Assembly: GCA_003455235.1 (NCBI GenBank)
Contig: DMRT01000013.1
Location: 1-10,901, forward strand
From: Chitinophagaceae bacterium
GTDB lineage: Bacteria; Bacteroidota; Bacteroidia; Chitinophagales; Chitinophagaceae
Direction: 5' to 3'
DNA length: 10,901 nucleotides
The first letter of the stretch is position 1, and the number at the start of each line of letters is the position of its first letter. The notes beneath the pieces are model-generated. The model made no database searches. It was not told where the DNA came from and saw only the letters and a program-made list of their open reading frames with translations. Below, one piece after another: positions 1 through 5,879 of this stretch. Made by a program: the position numbers and the translations under genes.

Positions 1-764
1 AGGTTCAGGTGCAGGGCCAGGTCTTTTTCGTAGCATCCGTTGCAACGGGTAAGGGTAGCATTGAATCCTGCCAGTACCAGGGCAACCTGTGCAGAGCTGG
101 TGGCTCCAAACCAGTTGGCGTATTCGCCATTGCATGACTGAGCCAGGCGCATGGTCTTCAATTCACCGGCCGAGCTTCCCACGATGTTGGTGGAAGGCAT
201 CTGCGATCTCAGGCTGCTGTTGTACTGCTGATCCTCGGTGGAACAGGTCCAGGGCAGCCTGCCTTTATCACGTTGTGATTCGAAAACCGCGTATACTTTG
301 TGATCGATGGAATAAGGCTCAATGAATTCATTTGCTTTTTCGCTTCTGAATACCATGGTTTGAATTCCCTGGGGCGAAATACTCAGTTTGAGCGTGGCGG
401 CTTTATCGGTGATGCCACGGCCTGAATAAGCCCTGATTTCAGGGAAACGTGCCTGTAAAGGCGCTGCAAAGTTGGAAGCTTCGTACACTTCAAACTGCTC
501 CAGCGTACCGGCAGCATTCGGAAGGGAGATCACCGCTGTACGTCTGGATGACTGATCAACGATGGAAAATAATTCCTGCCTCAAAGGTTCAATGTTCAGG
601 TTGAACAGTTTGAACTCCTTGGGAAAGGATTGCCTCGCAACGGCCTTGTCTGTAACAAAACTTCCACGGGCTCCATAGTTCTCAGACCAGAACCTGTCTG
701 ATTGAGCGAAACCCAGGGTTGTGATGAAAGCAAACAATACCGTCAGTAGTAGAGTTTTTTTCAT
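1..764 (-). CDS. Reprolysin-like zinc metalloprotease, N-terminal part (truncated by window edge)
   Basis: This reading frame starts with ATG at 764 and stays open to position 1, giving about 254 residues of a longer protein. Residues 1-20 form a classical signal peptide (MKKTLLL, a hydrophobic core, then GFA before QSD), so the product is exported. Residues 21 to about 200 resemble the propeptide of Bacteroidota reprolysin-like (M12B-type) metallopeptidases, including the FPEIRAYSGRGI stretch at 107-118. From about residue 202 (ELKTMRLAQSCNGEYANWFG, then NGCYEKDLALHLNL) it matches the start of the catalytic domain. The HExxH zinc site expected in this family would lie beyond the window, so catalytic competence cannot be judged. 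Such proteins are usually secreted by the type IX system through a C-terminal signal, also out of view. A lone cysteine (C174, in PWTCST) sits near the propeptide end. The family call rests on recognised sequence style, not a search. Confidence 0.8.
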   Translation of the reverse strand, partial: MKKTLLLTVLFAFITTLGFAQSDRFWSENYGARGSFVTDKAVARQSFPKEFKLFNLNIEPLRQELFSIVDQSSRRTAVISLPNAAGTLEQFEVYEASNFAAPLQARFPEIRAYSGRGITDKAATLKLSISPQGIQTMVFRSEKANEFIEPYSIDHKVYAVFESQRDKGRLPWTCSTEDQQYNSSLRSQMPSTNIVGSSAGELKTMRLAQSCNGEYANWFGATSSAQVALVLAGFNATLTRCNGCYEKDLALHLN

Positions 765-783
765 ATCTAAGGTTTAATTTTTA

Positions 784-791
784 CGAACGTA
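784..791 (-). promoter_or_regulatory. Candidate -7 box for the reprolysin-like protease gene
   Basis: Read on the minus strand the bases are TACGTTCG, seven of eight matching the Bacteroidota -7 consensus TAnnTTTG. The box ends 19 bases before the ATG, the same spacing seen for several other genes in this window. About 21 bases further upstream there is only CTG, not the preferred TTG, so the -33 element is weak. No Shine-Dalgarno sequence precedes the start. Confidence 0.35.
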
Positions 792-855
792 CCATTTTGA
801 TTCCTCATGCCACAGGGTGGAAAGATCATGGGATCAAATCTGTTGTCATAGTATT

Positions 856-875
856 CTGGTTTTATGAAAAACCAG
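856..875. repeat. Small perfect hairpin between the porP-like and protease genes
   Basis: CTGGTTTT and its exact complement AAAACCAG are separated by four bases. It lies in the 217-bp gap between two minus-strand genes. No T-tract follows on the minus strand, so it is not a convincing terminator. Apart from this hairpin and the candidate -7 box at 784-791, I see nothing in the gap. Confidence 0.4.
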
Positions 876-981
876 GCGGGTGGAATTTTTTGTTTTCGGG
901 ATACTGGATATTTCTGAAACAGCAGCGTCTGCAGGTTATGATGCCGGCCCGGATTGCATGATACAACCGGAAGGCCTGGTA

Positions 982-1992
982 TTAAAACTTAGGACAGGGT
1001 ATTCCTTTGTACTCAGCGGGTCTTTTGATAAAGATCACGGAGAATTCAGATCCGCCCCTGGAAGCAGTTGCTGCTTTGAGGCTGGAGATATTAAAATCGT
1101 AACTGGCGCCGATGCGCAGGCCTCCGAATTCAAGACCTACATAAGGTACAATGGCGTCGTTAAAACGTACCCAGCTACCTATATAAATACTGCTGTTGGC
1201 TGTTTCTTCACCTGGGTTCAGGTTAAGTGCCAGTGCAGCGCCTACGGTTGTTTCGCTGGCTTTGTTCTGCATCTGGTGAATCAGGGACGTGTGAACAGTT
1301 AACCGGTCAGACAGGGGAAATGAACCACCGCCATGTATTGAAATGCGGCCGCTCAGGTACCAGTTCTTGTCTTTGAACCCAACCTTGGGGCGGTTAATGT
1401 GGTACATGGAAGCACCTAAATAAAAATTGTTTTGTCCGTTGGTGGAACCGGAATACAACAGGCCGGCGTTTACATCAAAATAACTCTGGTTGCTGCCGTT
1501 GGTAATGATATCTGAAGTTGTCCCGGTAAAACCGTTTTGTGTAAGCATGTCTTCAAACGTAAGCTTGGTTACGTCCAGGTTCAGGCTGGAGTATGTGGCC
1601 TGGAAGCCGGCGCCAATGGTGCTGTAACCGTTTTCATCCAGTGCTTTGTGATACGATAAAGAGGCAGAACCATAATTGAGCTTCAAAATGCTGTTGGCAC
1701 TGGCATCGGTTAAACCGGAAATACCAATACCGAATACATCGTTTTCCGGGATCTTGCTTTTCAAAATCGGGAAGTCAATGGAAGCGCTGGTGGTCACATA
1801 CGCTTTAGGTATGGATGGCCACTGATCACGGTGATTTGCTGCCAAACGCCATGAACCGCTGAACTTACCCGTAAAGGCAGGGTTCAGTGTTAAGGGAGTA
1901 GCAAAAAACTGCGAAAAATGCGGATCCTGCGCTGTAACCGACAGGGTGAGCAATAGGGCACCTGTAAGGACGATTAATTTTCTCATTTTCAT
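982..1992 (-). CDS. PorP/SprF family type IX secretion-associated outer-membrane protein
   Basis: The protein has 336 residues from the ATG at 1992; a second ATG at 1986 would give 334, and both keep the signal peptide, so the choice is open. Residues 1-21 are a signal peptide ending in VTAQ. It is followed by QDPHFSQFFATPLTLNPAFTG (22-42), the hallmark N-terminus of the PorP/SprF family. The rest alternates polar and hydrophobic residues with many glycine, asparagine and tyrosine positions (for example YVGLEFGGLRIGASYDFNIS near the end), as in an outer-membrane beta-barrel. Length is typical of the family. PorP and SprF work with the type IX secretion and gliding apparatus, usually paired with a large surface adhesin; many paralogues have no assigned partner. 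No partner adhesin is visible here. The neighbouring protease on the same strand, 217 bp downstream, is a plausible secreted substrate, but nothing shows that the two act together. Confidence 0.92.
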   Translation of the reverse strand: MKMRKLIVLTGALLLTLSVTAQDPHFSQFFATPLTLNPAFTGKFSGSWRLAANHRDQWPSIPKAYVTTSASIDFPILKSKIPENDVFGIGISGLTDASANSILKLNYGSASLSYHKALDENGYSTIGAGFQATYSSLNLDVTKLTFEDMLTQNGFTGTTSDIITNGSNQSYFDVNAGLLYSGSTNGQNNFYLGASMYHINRPKVGFKDKNWYLSGRISIHGGGSFPLSDRLTVHTSLIHQMQNKASETTVGAALALNLNPGEETANSSIYIGSWVRFNDAIVPYVGLEFGGLRIGASYDFNISSLKAATASRGGSEFSVIFIKRPAEYKGIPCPKF

Positions 1993-2008
1993 TGACTGTT
2001 CAGAACCC

Positions 2009-2016
2009 TAAAGATA
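2009..2016 (-). promoter_or_regulatory. Candidate -7 box for the PorP/SprF gene
   Basis: The minus-strand bases are TATCTTTA, seven of eight matching TAnnTTTG. The box ends 16 bases before the ATG at 1992. No TTG is found at the expected -33 position, and the inverted repeat at 2027-2061 covers that region. Confidence 0.4.
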
Positions 2017-2026
2017 GGGATTTGCG

Positions 2027-2061
2027 GTAAAAAGCTGCATAGAATTAAGTAAGCTTTTTAC
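2027..2061. repeat. 10-bp perfect inverted repeat upstream of the PorP/SprF gene
   Basis: GTAAAAAGCT (2027-2036) and its exact complement AGCTTTTTAC (2052-2061) flank a 15-base spacer. The near arm begins just upstream of the candidate -7 box at 2009-2016, so the element straddles the probable -33 region. It could be an operator for a dimeric regulator or a weak AT-rich stem after upp. It is not followed by a T-tract on the minus strand, which argues against a classical terminator. Confidence 0.5.
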
Positions 2062-2079
2062 AGGAATTTTCCGTTTCCT

Positions 2080-2091
2080 TCAACCGGTTGA
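2080..2091. repeat. 12-bp perfect palindrome TCAACCGGTTGA
   Basis: The bases equal their own reverse complement without a spacer, as in many dimeric protein binding sites. It lies between upp and the PorP/SprF gene, about 65 bp upstream of the candidate -7 box of the latter. No binding protein can be named from sequence. Confidence 0.4.
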
Positions 2092-2099
2092 TTTGCTAT

Positions 2100-2109
2100 T
2101 GCCTAGGCA
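2100..2109. repeat. 10-bp perfect palindrome TGCCTAGGCA
   Basis: A second spacer-less palindrome lies 9 bp from the previous one in the same upp/porP-like gap. It is only 45 bp from the upp stop codon. One such palindrome could be chance; two side by side make a regulatory site somewhat more credible. Confidence 0.35.
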
Positions 2110-2153
2110 GGGAGTATTTTGATAATACCAGGCTGAATTACAGGGGATAAGAA

Positions 2154-2804
2154 TCAATTCTGCATCTTGGAACCGAAGGCCAGGTCGCCGGCATCTCCCA
2201 ATCCGGGTACGATATATCCTTTGGCCGTGATCTCGTCATCAATATCTCCGCACCAGATGGTGGCCTTGGGATGAGCCCGGGTAACGTATTCCAGTCCTAC
2301 GGTGCATGCAATGGCACACACGATGTGGAGTTCTTTGATGGTTCCTTCTGCTTTTAAGAATTCAATGGATTTTACCAGCGAGGCCCCGGTGGCAATCATG
2401 GGATCGCTGATCACAATGATGCGGTCTTCAATATCCGGGCAGCTCATGTATTCCATATGAATGTCGAAACTGCCATCGGGGTTGTGTTTGCGATAGGCGC
2501 TGATGAAGGCGTTGTCCGCTTTGTCAAAGTAATTCAGCAGACCTGTATGCATGGCTAATCCTGCCCGGAGGATGGTGGCCAGCACCGGTTGTTCCTGCAA
2601 AACCCGGACAGTACTAGTTCCCAGCGGAGTAGTGATCTCTTTTTCCTGCCAGGGTAGTTTTTTACTGATTTCATACCCGGCTATTTCGGCCACCCGTTCC
2701 AGGTTGCGGCGGAAACGCATCCGGTCGCCCTGTATGTCAATATCCCTTAATTCGGCCACCCAATTGCTTACCAAAGAATGCTGTTCGCTGAGGTTGATGA
2801 TCAT
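2154..2804 (-). CDS. upp: Uracil phosphoribosyltransferase
   Basis: This cytoplasmic enzyme joins uracil to PRPP to make UMP in pyrimidine salvage. At 216 residues it is a normal full-length family member. The PRPP-binding loop is seen as ISDPMIATGAS at 132-142, preceded by the hydrophobic strand RIIVI. The uracil-binding end of the protein is seen as YIVPGLGDAGDLAFG at 197-211. Upstream, ILRAGLAMHTGLL at 78-90 matches the conserved LRAGL segment. The ATG at 2804 gives the usual N-terminus (MIINLSEQHSLV), and a good promoter lies 34 bases upstream of it. The gene stands alone and is divergent from a small lipoprotein gene. Adenine deaminase, another base-salvage enzyme, is nearby on the same strand but separated by that lipoprotein gene, so co-transcription is unlikely. 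Confidence 0.97.
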   Translation of the reverse strand: MIINLSEQHSLVSNWVAELRDIDIQGDRMRFRRNLERVAEIAGYEISKKLPWQEKEITTPLGTSTVRVLQEQPVLATILRAGLAMHTGLLNYFDKADNAFISAYRKHNPDGSFDIHMEYMSCPDIEDRIIVISDPMIATGASLVKSIEFLKAEGTIKELHIVCAIACTVGLEYVTRAHPKATIWCGDIDDEITAKGYIVPGLGDAGDLAFGSKMQN

Positions 2805-2838
2805 TGCTGGAGGTTTGTTGTTGATTACCTGAACCGAA

Positions 2839-2869
2839 CAAAACTAAAATATAAAACAGCAGCAACCAA
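2839..2869 (-). promoter_or_regulatory. Promoter of upp (Bacteroidota -33/-7 type)
   Basis: On the minus strand, TTG (2867-2869) is followed after exactly 20 bases by TAGTTTTG (2839-2846). This is a full match to the Bacteroidota pattern TTG-N19-21-TAnnTTTG, the cleanest promoter in the window. Transcription would begin a few bases below 2839, leaving a leader of roughly 30 bases before the upp ATG at 2804. The leader has no GGAGG-type ribosome site. Confidence 0.7.
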
Positions 2870-2900
2870 GCATTTTTTAACACGGTGTTTTCCAAAAATG

Positions 2901-2908
2901 TATTTTTA
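2901..2908 (+). promoter_or_regulatory. Candidate -7 box for the small lipoprotein gene
   Basis: TATTTTTA matches TAnnTTTG at seven of eight positions and ends 20 bases before the ATG at 2929. The region is AT-rich and lacks a TTG at the -33 position, so support is moderate. It shares the 124-bp divergent gap with the upp promoter. Confidence 0.35.
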
Positions 2909-2928
2909 TTGTATTCAAATAAAACCAG

Positions 2929-3351
2929 ATGAAAAAGACCTTTTACGGACTCGCCATTTTAAGCATGGCTTTTGCCGCCTGCAGCGGCTACGACGAACAA
3001 AAAACAGACAAGCCCAAAGACAAATACGAACAAACCAAGGAAACGCTGGAAGAAACGGAGAAGAAGAATCCGCAGCGCTTTTTAACCGTAGATGGCCACG
3101 ACCGGAAGAACCTGCTGCGGCAAACGGTTATAAAAGGCACCATCCGCAATAACGCAAAGATTGCAAAGTATAAGGATATTGATGTGGAACTCGCCTTCTA
3201 CAGCCAGACAGGCGCTTTGCTCGAAAAAGACCACGAAGTGATTTATGAAACCGTTGAGCCAGGCGGCAAGGCCGATTTTAAAACAAAATATTTTGCTCCC
3301 AAAGGAACCGACAGCGTGGCGCTGAAAATACTTGGTGCAAAAACCGAATAG
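2929..3351 (+). CDS. Putative small lipoprotein with FxLYD-like domain
   Basis: The protein has 140 residues. Residues 1-17 look like a lipoprotein signal (MKKTFYGLAILSMAFAA) with C18 as the candidate lipidated cysteine; the box FAAC lacks the usual leucine at -3, so lipidation is likely but not certain. Residues 19-48 are charged, rich in K, E, D, Q and T, and probably form a flexible or helical linker. Residues 66-137 form a compact beta-rich domain: VIKGTIRNNA, then KYKDIDVELAFYSQTGALLEKDHEVIYETVEPGG. That layout (G.I.N, then a strand with a fine Y..V.V...FY...G pattern) resembles the FxLYD/DUF3426-type domains of envelope proteins. No function can be assigned. The gene is divergent from upp and converges on ade with only 2 bp between stop codons. 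Confidence 0.8.
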   Translation: MKKTFYGLAILSMAFAACSGYDEQKTDKPKDKYEQTKETLEETEKKNPQRFLTVDGHDRKNLLRQTVIKGTIRNNAKIAKYKDIDVELAFYSQTGALLEKDHEVIYETVEPGGKADFKTKYFAPKGTDSVALKILGAKTE

Positions 3352-3353
3352 CC

Positions 3354-5000
3354 TTACGCCATAAACGTAAAGGTATCACCGTCGAACAATCCCAGGTCGC
3401 TCAGTTTTAGATGAGGGATCACCAGCAGGGCCATGAACGATAAGGTCATGAAGGGCGCCGCCAGTGTGGATCCCATCTCTTCCTTGGTCATTTTATCAAT
3501 GGCTGTGTATGCGTCGGCAACCTGGTATCCGTCTTCATTGCTCATCAGTCCGGCAACAGGCAGGCCCAGCACTTTTTCTTTGTTGCCGAACACAGCGCTC
3601 ACCCCGCCCCGTTCTTTAATAACAAGGTTCACGGCTTTTACCAGGCTTTCATCATCCACGCCCACAGCCACGATATTGTGACTGTCGTGTGCCACCGATG
3701 AAGCGAGTGCGCCTTGTTTTAACCCGAAGTTTTTAATGAATGCCTTTGCCACCGGCGCATTTTTATACCGGTTCACCACTACAATCTTTAAAACATCATT
3801 TGTTGCGTCGCTTTCATAAAATCCATTCCGCTGGATAGGGCTGCATGCAACCTTGTTGGTGATCAACTGCCCATCCAATGCTTCAATGGCAAATATTTTT
3901 TTGGATGCATCCGTAATGGGGAAGCCGAAGTCGGCCACATTTTTTTCTGCGCAGTCAAAATTGTTCAGCGGTACAGCCGGGGTTGTTTCAATCAATGTTT
4001 TTCCATTGTTAGCAACCAGTTGCCCGTTGATATAGGTTTGTTTGATGTTGAATTGTTCCAGGTTCTCTGCAATAATAAAATCGGCCGCATCGCCTTCTTT
4101 CAGTAAACCCACGTTCATGTTATAATGTTTCACCGGGTTGATGCAGGCCGCCTGCAGCACCTTGAACACATCAATGCCTTTTGCCACGGCCCGGGCGCAT
4201 AGCTGATTGATGTGCCCGGCGGCCAAACTGTCGGGATGTTTATCATCACTGCAGAACATCATCCTGTTATAATGTTCATGCATCAGCCCGATCAGCGCTT
4301 CAAAGTTTTTGGCGGCGCTTCCTTCGCGGATCAGTATTTTCATTCCGTAGTTCAGTTTGTCCAGTGCTTCTTCCGCGGTAAAGCATTCATGGTCGGTGGA
4401 AATGCCGGCATCAATGTATTTTTTTGCATCGGCACCCCGCAACCCCGGCGCATGTCCATCCACCGGCTTGCCGTATTTTTTTGCCGACGCAATTTTTTGG
4501 TGCACTTCCTCATCACCGAACAGTACACCCGGGAAGTTCATCATTTCGCTCAGGTAATTGATTTCTTCTTTTTGCAGCAGCCTGTCAACGTCTTCTGCAT
4601 TCAGGGCGGCGCCGGCCGTTTCAAATACCGTGGCCGGCACACAACTGGGCGCCCCGAAATGAAATTTAAACGGAACCGTTTTACCGTTTTTGATCATGAA
4701 TTCCACCCCCTCCATCCCGCATACATTGGCAATTTCGTGCGGATCGCTGATGGTGCCCACGGTGCCATGCACCACCGCCAGTTTGGCAAATTCAGCAGGC
4801 ACCAGCATGGAACTTTCCACGTGTACATGGCTGTCGATAAAGCCGGGTAATATATAATGGTTTGAAGTTTGAGGTTTACGGTTTGAGGTGGGCAGCTCAC
4901 GGATCGATGTAATTTTTCCGTTCTCAGCCACAATCTCCCCATAAAAAATATGCCTGGCCAGGATATCCACGATATTACCCTGCACACTGAAATTGCTCAT
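3354..5000 (-). CDS. ade: Adenine deaminase
   Basis: This enzyme of the amidohydrolase superfamily converts adenine to hypoxanthine plus ammonia in purine salvage. From the ATG at 5000 it has 548 residues, normal for the family. Metal-site and family motifs are all present: [13 protein letters not shown] (52-64, HVH at 58-60), [12 protein letters not shown] (82-93), [10 protein letters not shown] (115-124), [10 protein letters not shown] (150-159), DGHAPGLRG (181-189), [10 protein letters not shown] (199-208) and CSDDKHPDS (250-258). The frame extends upstream to a TTG at 5021, but that TTG overlaps a perfect -7 promoter box (5019-5026), so the ATG at 5000 ([13 protein letters not shown]) is much the better start. 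An oddity lies at residues 37-48 ([12 protein letters not shown]), just before the HVH motif. They are encoded by a heptamer repeat array (4860-4887) that recurs elsewhere in the window. The catalytic motifs are untouched, so the enzyme is probably active. Confidence 0.95.
   Translation of the reverse strand: MSNFSVQGNIVDILARHIFYGEIVAENGKITSIRELPTSNRKPQTSNHYILPGFIDSHVHVESSMLVPAEFAKLAVVHGTVGTISDPHEIANVCGMEGVEFMIKNGKTVPFKFHFGAPSCVPATVFETAGAALNAEDVDRLLQKEEINYLSEMMNFPGVLFGDEEVHQKIASAKKYGKPVDGHAPGLRGADAKKYIDAGISTDHECFTAEEALDKLNYGMKILIREGSAAKNFEALIGLMHEHYNRMMFCSDDKHPDSLAAGHINQLCARAVAKGIDVFKVLQAACINPVKHYNMNVGLLKEGDAADFIIAENLEQFNIKQTYINGQLVANNGKTLIETTPAVPLNNFDCAEKNVADFGFPITDASKKIFAIEALDGQLITNKVACSPIQRNGFYESDATNDVLKIVVVNRYKNAPVAKAFIKNFGLKQGALASSVAHDSHNIVAVGVDDESLVKAVNLVIKERGGVSAVFGNKEKVLGLPVAGLMSNEDGYQVADAYTAIDKMTKEEMGSTLAAPFMTLSFMALLVIPHLKLSDLGLFDGDTFTFMA
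4860..4887. repeat. Four-unit heptamer repeat inside ade (consensus GTTTGAR)
   Basis: Four consecutive 7-bp units occupy 4860-4866, 4867-4873, 4874-4880 and 4881-4887. Units 1, 2 and 4 fit GTTTGAR exactly; unit 3 is GTTTACG. The array is followed by GTGGG, and the copy at 9732-9759 is followed by a similar GGTGG. Read on the coding strand of ade it gives [10 protein letters not shown], a polar loop between the N-terminal part and the first metal-binding motif, without breaking the frame. Confidence 0.8.
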
Positions 5001-5018
5001 AGCATTCTTAAATTTTAC

Positions 5019-5026
5019 CAAAGGTA
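5019..5026 (-). promoter_or_regulatory. -7 box for ade
   Basis: The minus-strand bases TACCTTTG are an exact match to TAnnTTTG and end 18 bases before the ATG at 5000. No TTG is found 19-21 bases further upstream. The TTG that would otherwise extend the ade frame lies in this box, which is why the ATG start was chosen. Confidence 0.5.
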
Positions 5027-5077
5027 GCCGCTACGGATAAATGGATGGATAAAAAATAATACGGCGGAGAATTCCCC

Positions 5078-5085
5078 TATATTTA
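5078..5085 (+). promoter_or_regulatory. Candidate -7 box for the LolA-like gene
   Basis: TATATTTA matches seven of eight consensus positions and ends 18 bases before the ATG at 5104, the same spacing as for ade on the other strand. The two divergent genes share a 103-bp gap. No clear -33 TTG is seen. Confidence 0.4.
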
Positions 5086-5103
5086 CACCCTAAAAAAATT
5101 GAC

Positions 5104-5793
5104 ATGAAAAATTTAATGATCTTCGGGATGTTTATCCTGACCATGGTGTTTGCACAATTTGCCCAGGCGCAAACGGCCGATGATGTGGTTAACAAATACA
5201 TCGATGCACTGGGCGGCAAAGAAAAATTATCCTCGCTGAATTCCGTTCGTCTCAGCGGCAGCATGAGCATACAGGGGAACGACATTGCCATTACCGTAAC
5301 CAAACTGCACATGAAAGGCATGCGCATGGATATTTCTGTAATGGGCACCGAAAACTACCAGATCATCACGCCCGGTAAAGGAGTGATGTTTATGCCGGTA
5401 CAGGGAATGGCTTCTCCCACCGATATGCCGGAAGATGCAGTGAAAGCGGCACAAAGCCAGCTCGATGTGCAAAGTGCGCTGCTCAACTATAAAGACAAGG
5501 GCACTGCAGTGGAATTCCTAGGTGCCGAAGGCAATGACTACAAGTTGAAAGTGACCTTCAAAAACGGCATCAGCACTACTTATTTCATCGGAAAGTCGGA
5601 TAACCGCCTGAATAAATCCGTGAGCAAACGCAGCATTAACGGAGAAGAGATGGAAATTGAAACCACCTATTCCAACTACAAGCAGGTGGATGGCTTCTGG
5701 TTTGCCTTCACCGTTACCAGCAGTGTACAGGGTGAAACCAATTATGACAAGATTGAAACCAATGTAAAAGTGGACGAAAGCATTTTTAAATAA
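5104..5793 (+). CDS. Secreted LolA-like (outer-membrane lipoprotein-sorting type) protein
   Basis: The protein has 229 residues. Residues 1-22 form a signal peptide (hydrophobic core from LMIFGMFILTMVF, likely cut after AQA), so it acts in the periplasm or at the outer membrane. The mature start ADDVVNKYIDALGGKEKLSSLNSVRLSG (25-52) is the pattern common in Bacteroidota proteins of the LolA/LppX-like fold: a helix, then G-G, then a strand beginning the half-barrel. The remainder is beta-rich and closes with YSNYKQVDGFWFAFTVTSSVQGE (189-211) and KIETNVKVDESIFK, again typical of this group. It lacks any cysteine for lipidation. Such proteins are often annotated as outer-membrane lipoprotein-sorting proteins, but a true lipoprotein-carrier role is not shown; binding of some hydrophobic ligand is the family-level inference. 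The gene ends in a strong terminator, so it is probably transcribed alone. Confidence 0.75.
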   Translation: MKNLMIFGMFILTMVFAQFAQAQTADDVVNKYIDALGGKEKLSSLNSVRLSGSMSIQGNDIAITVTKLHMKGMRMDISVMGTENYQIITPGKGVMFMPVQGMASPTDMPEDAVKAAQSQLDVQSALLNYKDKGTAVEFLGAEGNDYKLKVTFKNGISTTYFIGKSDNRLNKSVSKRSINGEEMEIETTYSNYKQVDGFWFAFTVTSSVQGETNYDKIETNVKVDESIFK

Positions 5794-5813
5794 TAAAACC
5801 TATTTCCTGGTAT

Positions 5814-5841
5814 AAAAGCCCCGCTTCTTGGCGGGGCTTTT
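5814..5841 (+). terminator. Intrinsic terminator after the LolA-like gene
   Basis: AAAAGCCCCGC (5814-5824), a six-base loop TTCTTG, and the exact complement GCGGGGCTTTT (5831-5841) form an 11-bp perfect stem with a GC core and a U-rich 3' side. It begins 20 bases after the stop codon at 5793. The symmetrical A and T flanks would let it work in either direction, but only the plus-strand gene ends here. Confidence 0.92.
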
Positions 5842-5853
5842 CATTTCATTTTG

Positions 5854-5861
5854 TATCTTAA
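5854..5861 (+). promoter_or_regulatory. Weak candidate -7 box for the Asp-box protein gene
   Basis: TATCTTAA matches six of eight positions of TAnnTTTG. Its 18-base distance to the ATG at 5880 equals that of the better boxes in this window, which is the main support. The -33 region would fall inside the terminator stem at 5831-5841. Confidence 0.3.
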
Positions 5862-5879
5862 CCAGCTAATACAACTCCA

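Noticed and set aside
856..875. The 8-bp hairpin as terminator of the PorP/SprF gene
   Set aside because: It is over 100 bases after the stop codon, AT-rich, and has no T-tract on the minus strand. I list it only as a hairpin.
880..1302. A 140-codon plus-strand frame overlapping the end of the PorP/SprF gene
   Set aside because: It is mostly antisense to a confident gene, has no family resemblance and no credible promoter.
2805..2825. A GGAGG word near the upp start as a ribosome binding site
   Set aside because: GGAGG is on the plus strand; the upp message, read from the minus strand, carries CCTCC there, which cannot pair with the 16S rRNA tail.
4212..4850. A 212-codon open frame on the plus strand opposite adenine deaminase
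   Set aside because: It lies wholly within a clear, motif-complete gene on the other strand. Its translation is rich in F, H and Q and has no recognisable domain.
5000..5021. A longer adenine deaminase starting at TTG 5021 (seven more residues)
   Set aside because: The TTG overlaps an exact -7 promoter box, and the ATG at 5000 gives the expected family N-terminus with a leader like those of neighbouring genes.
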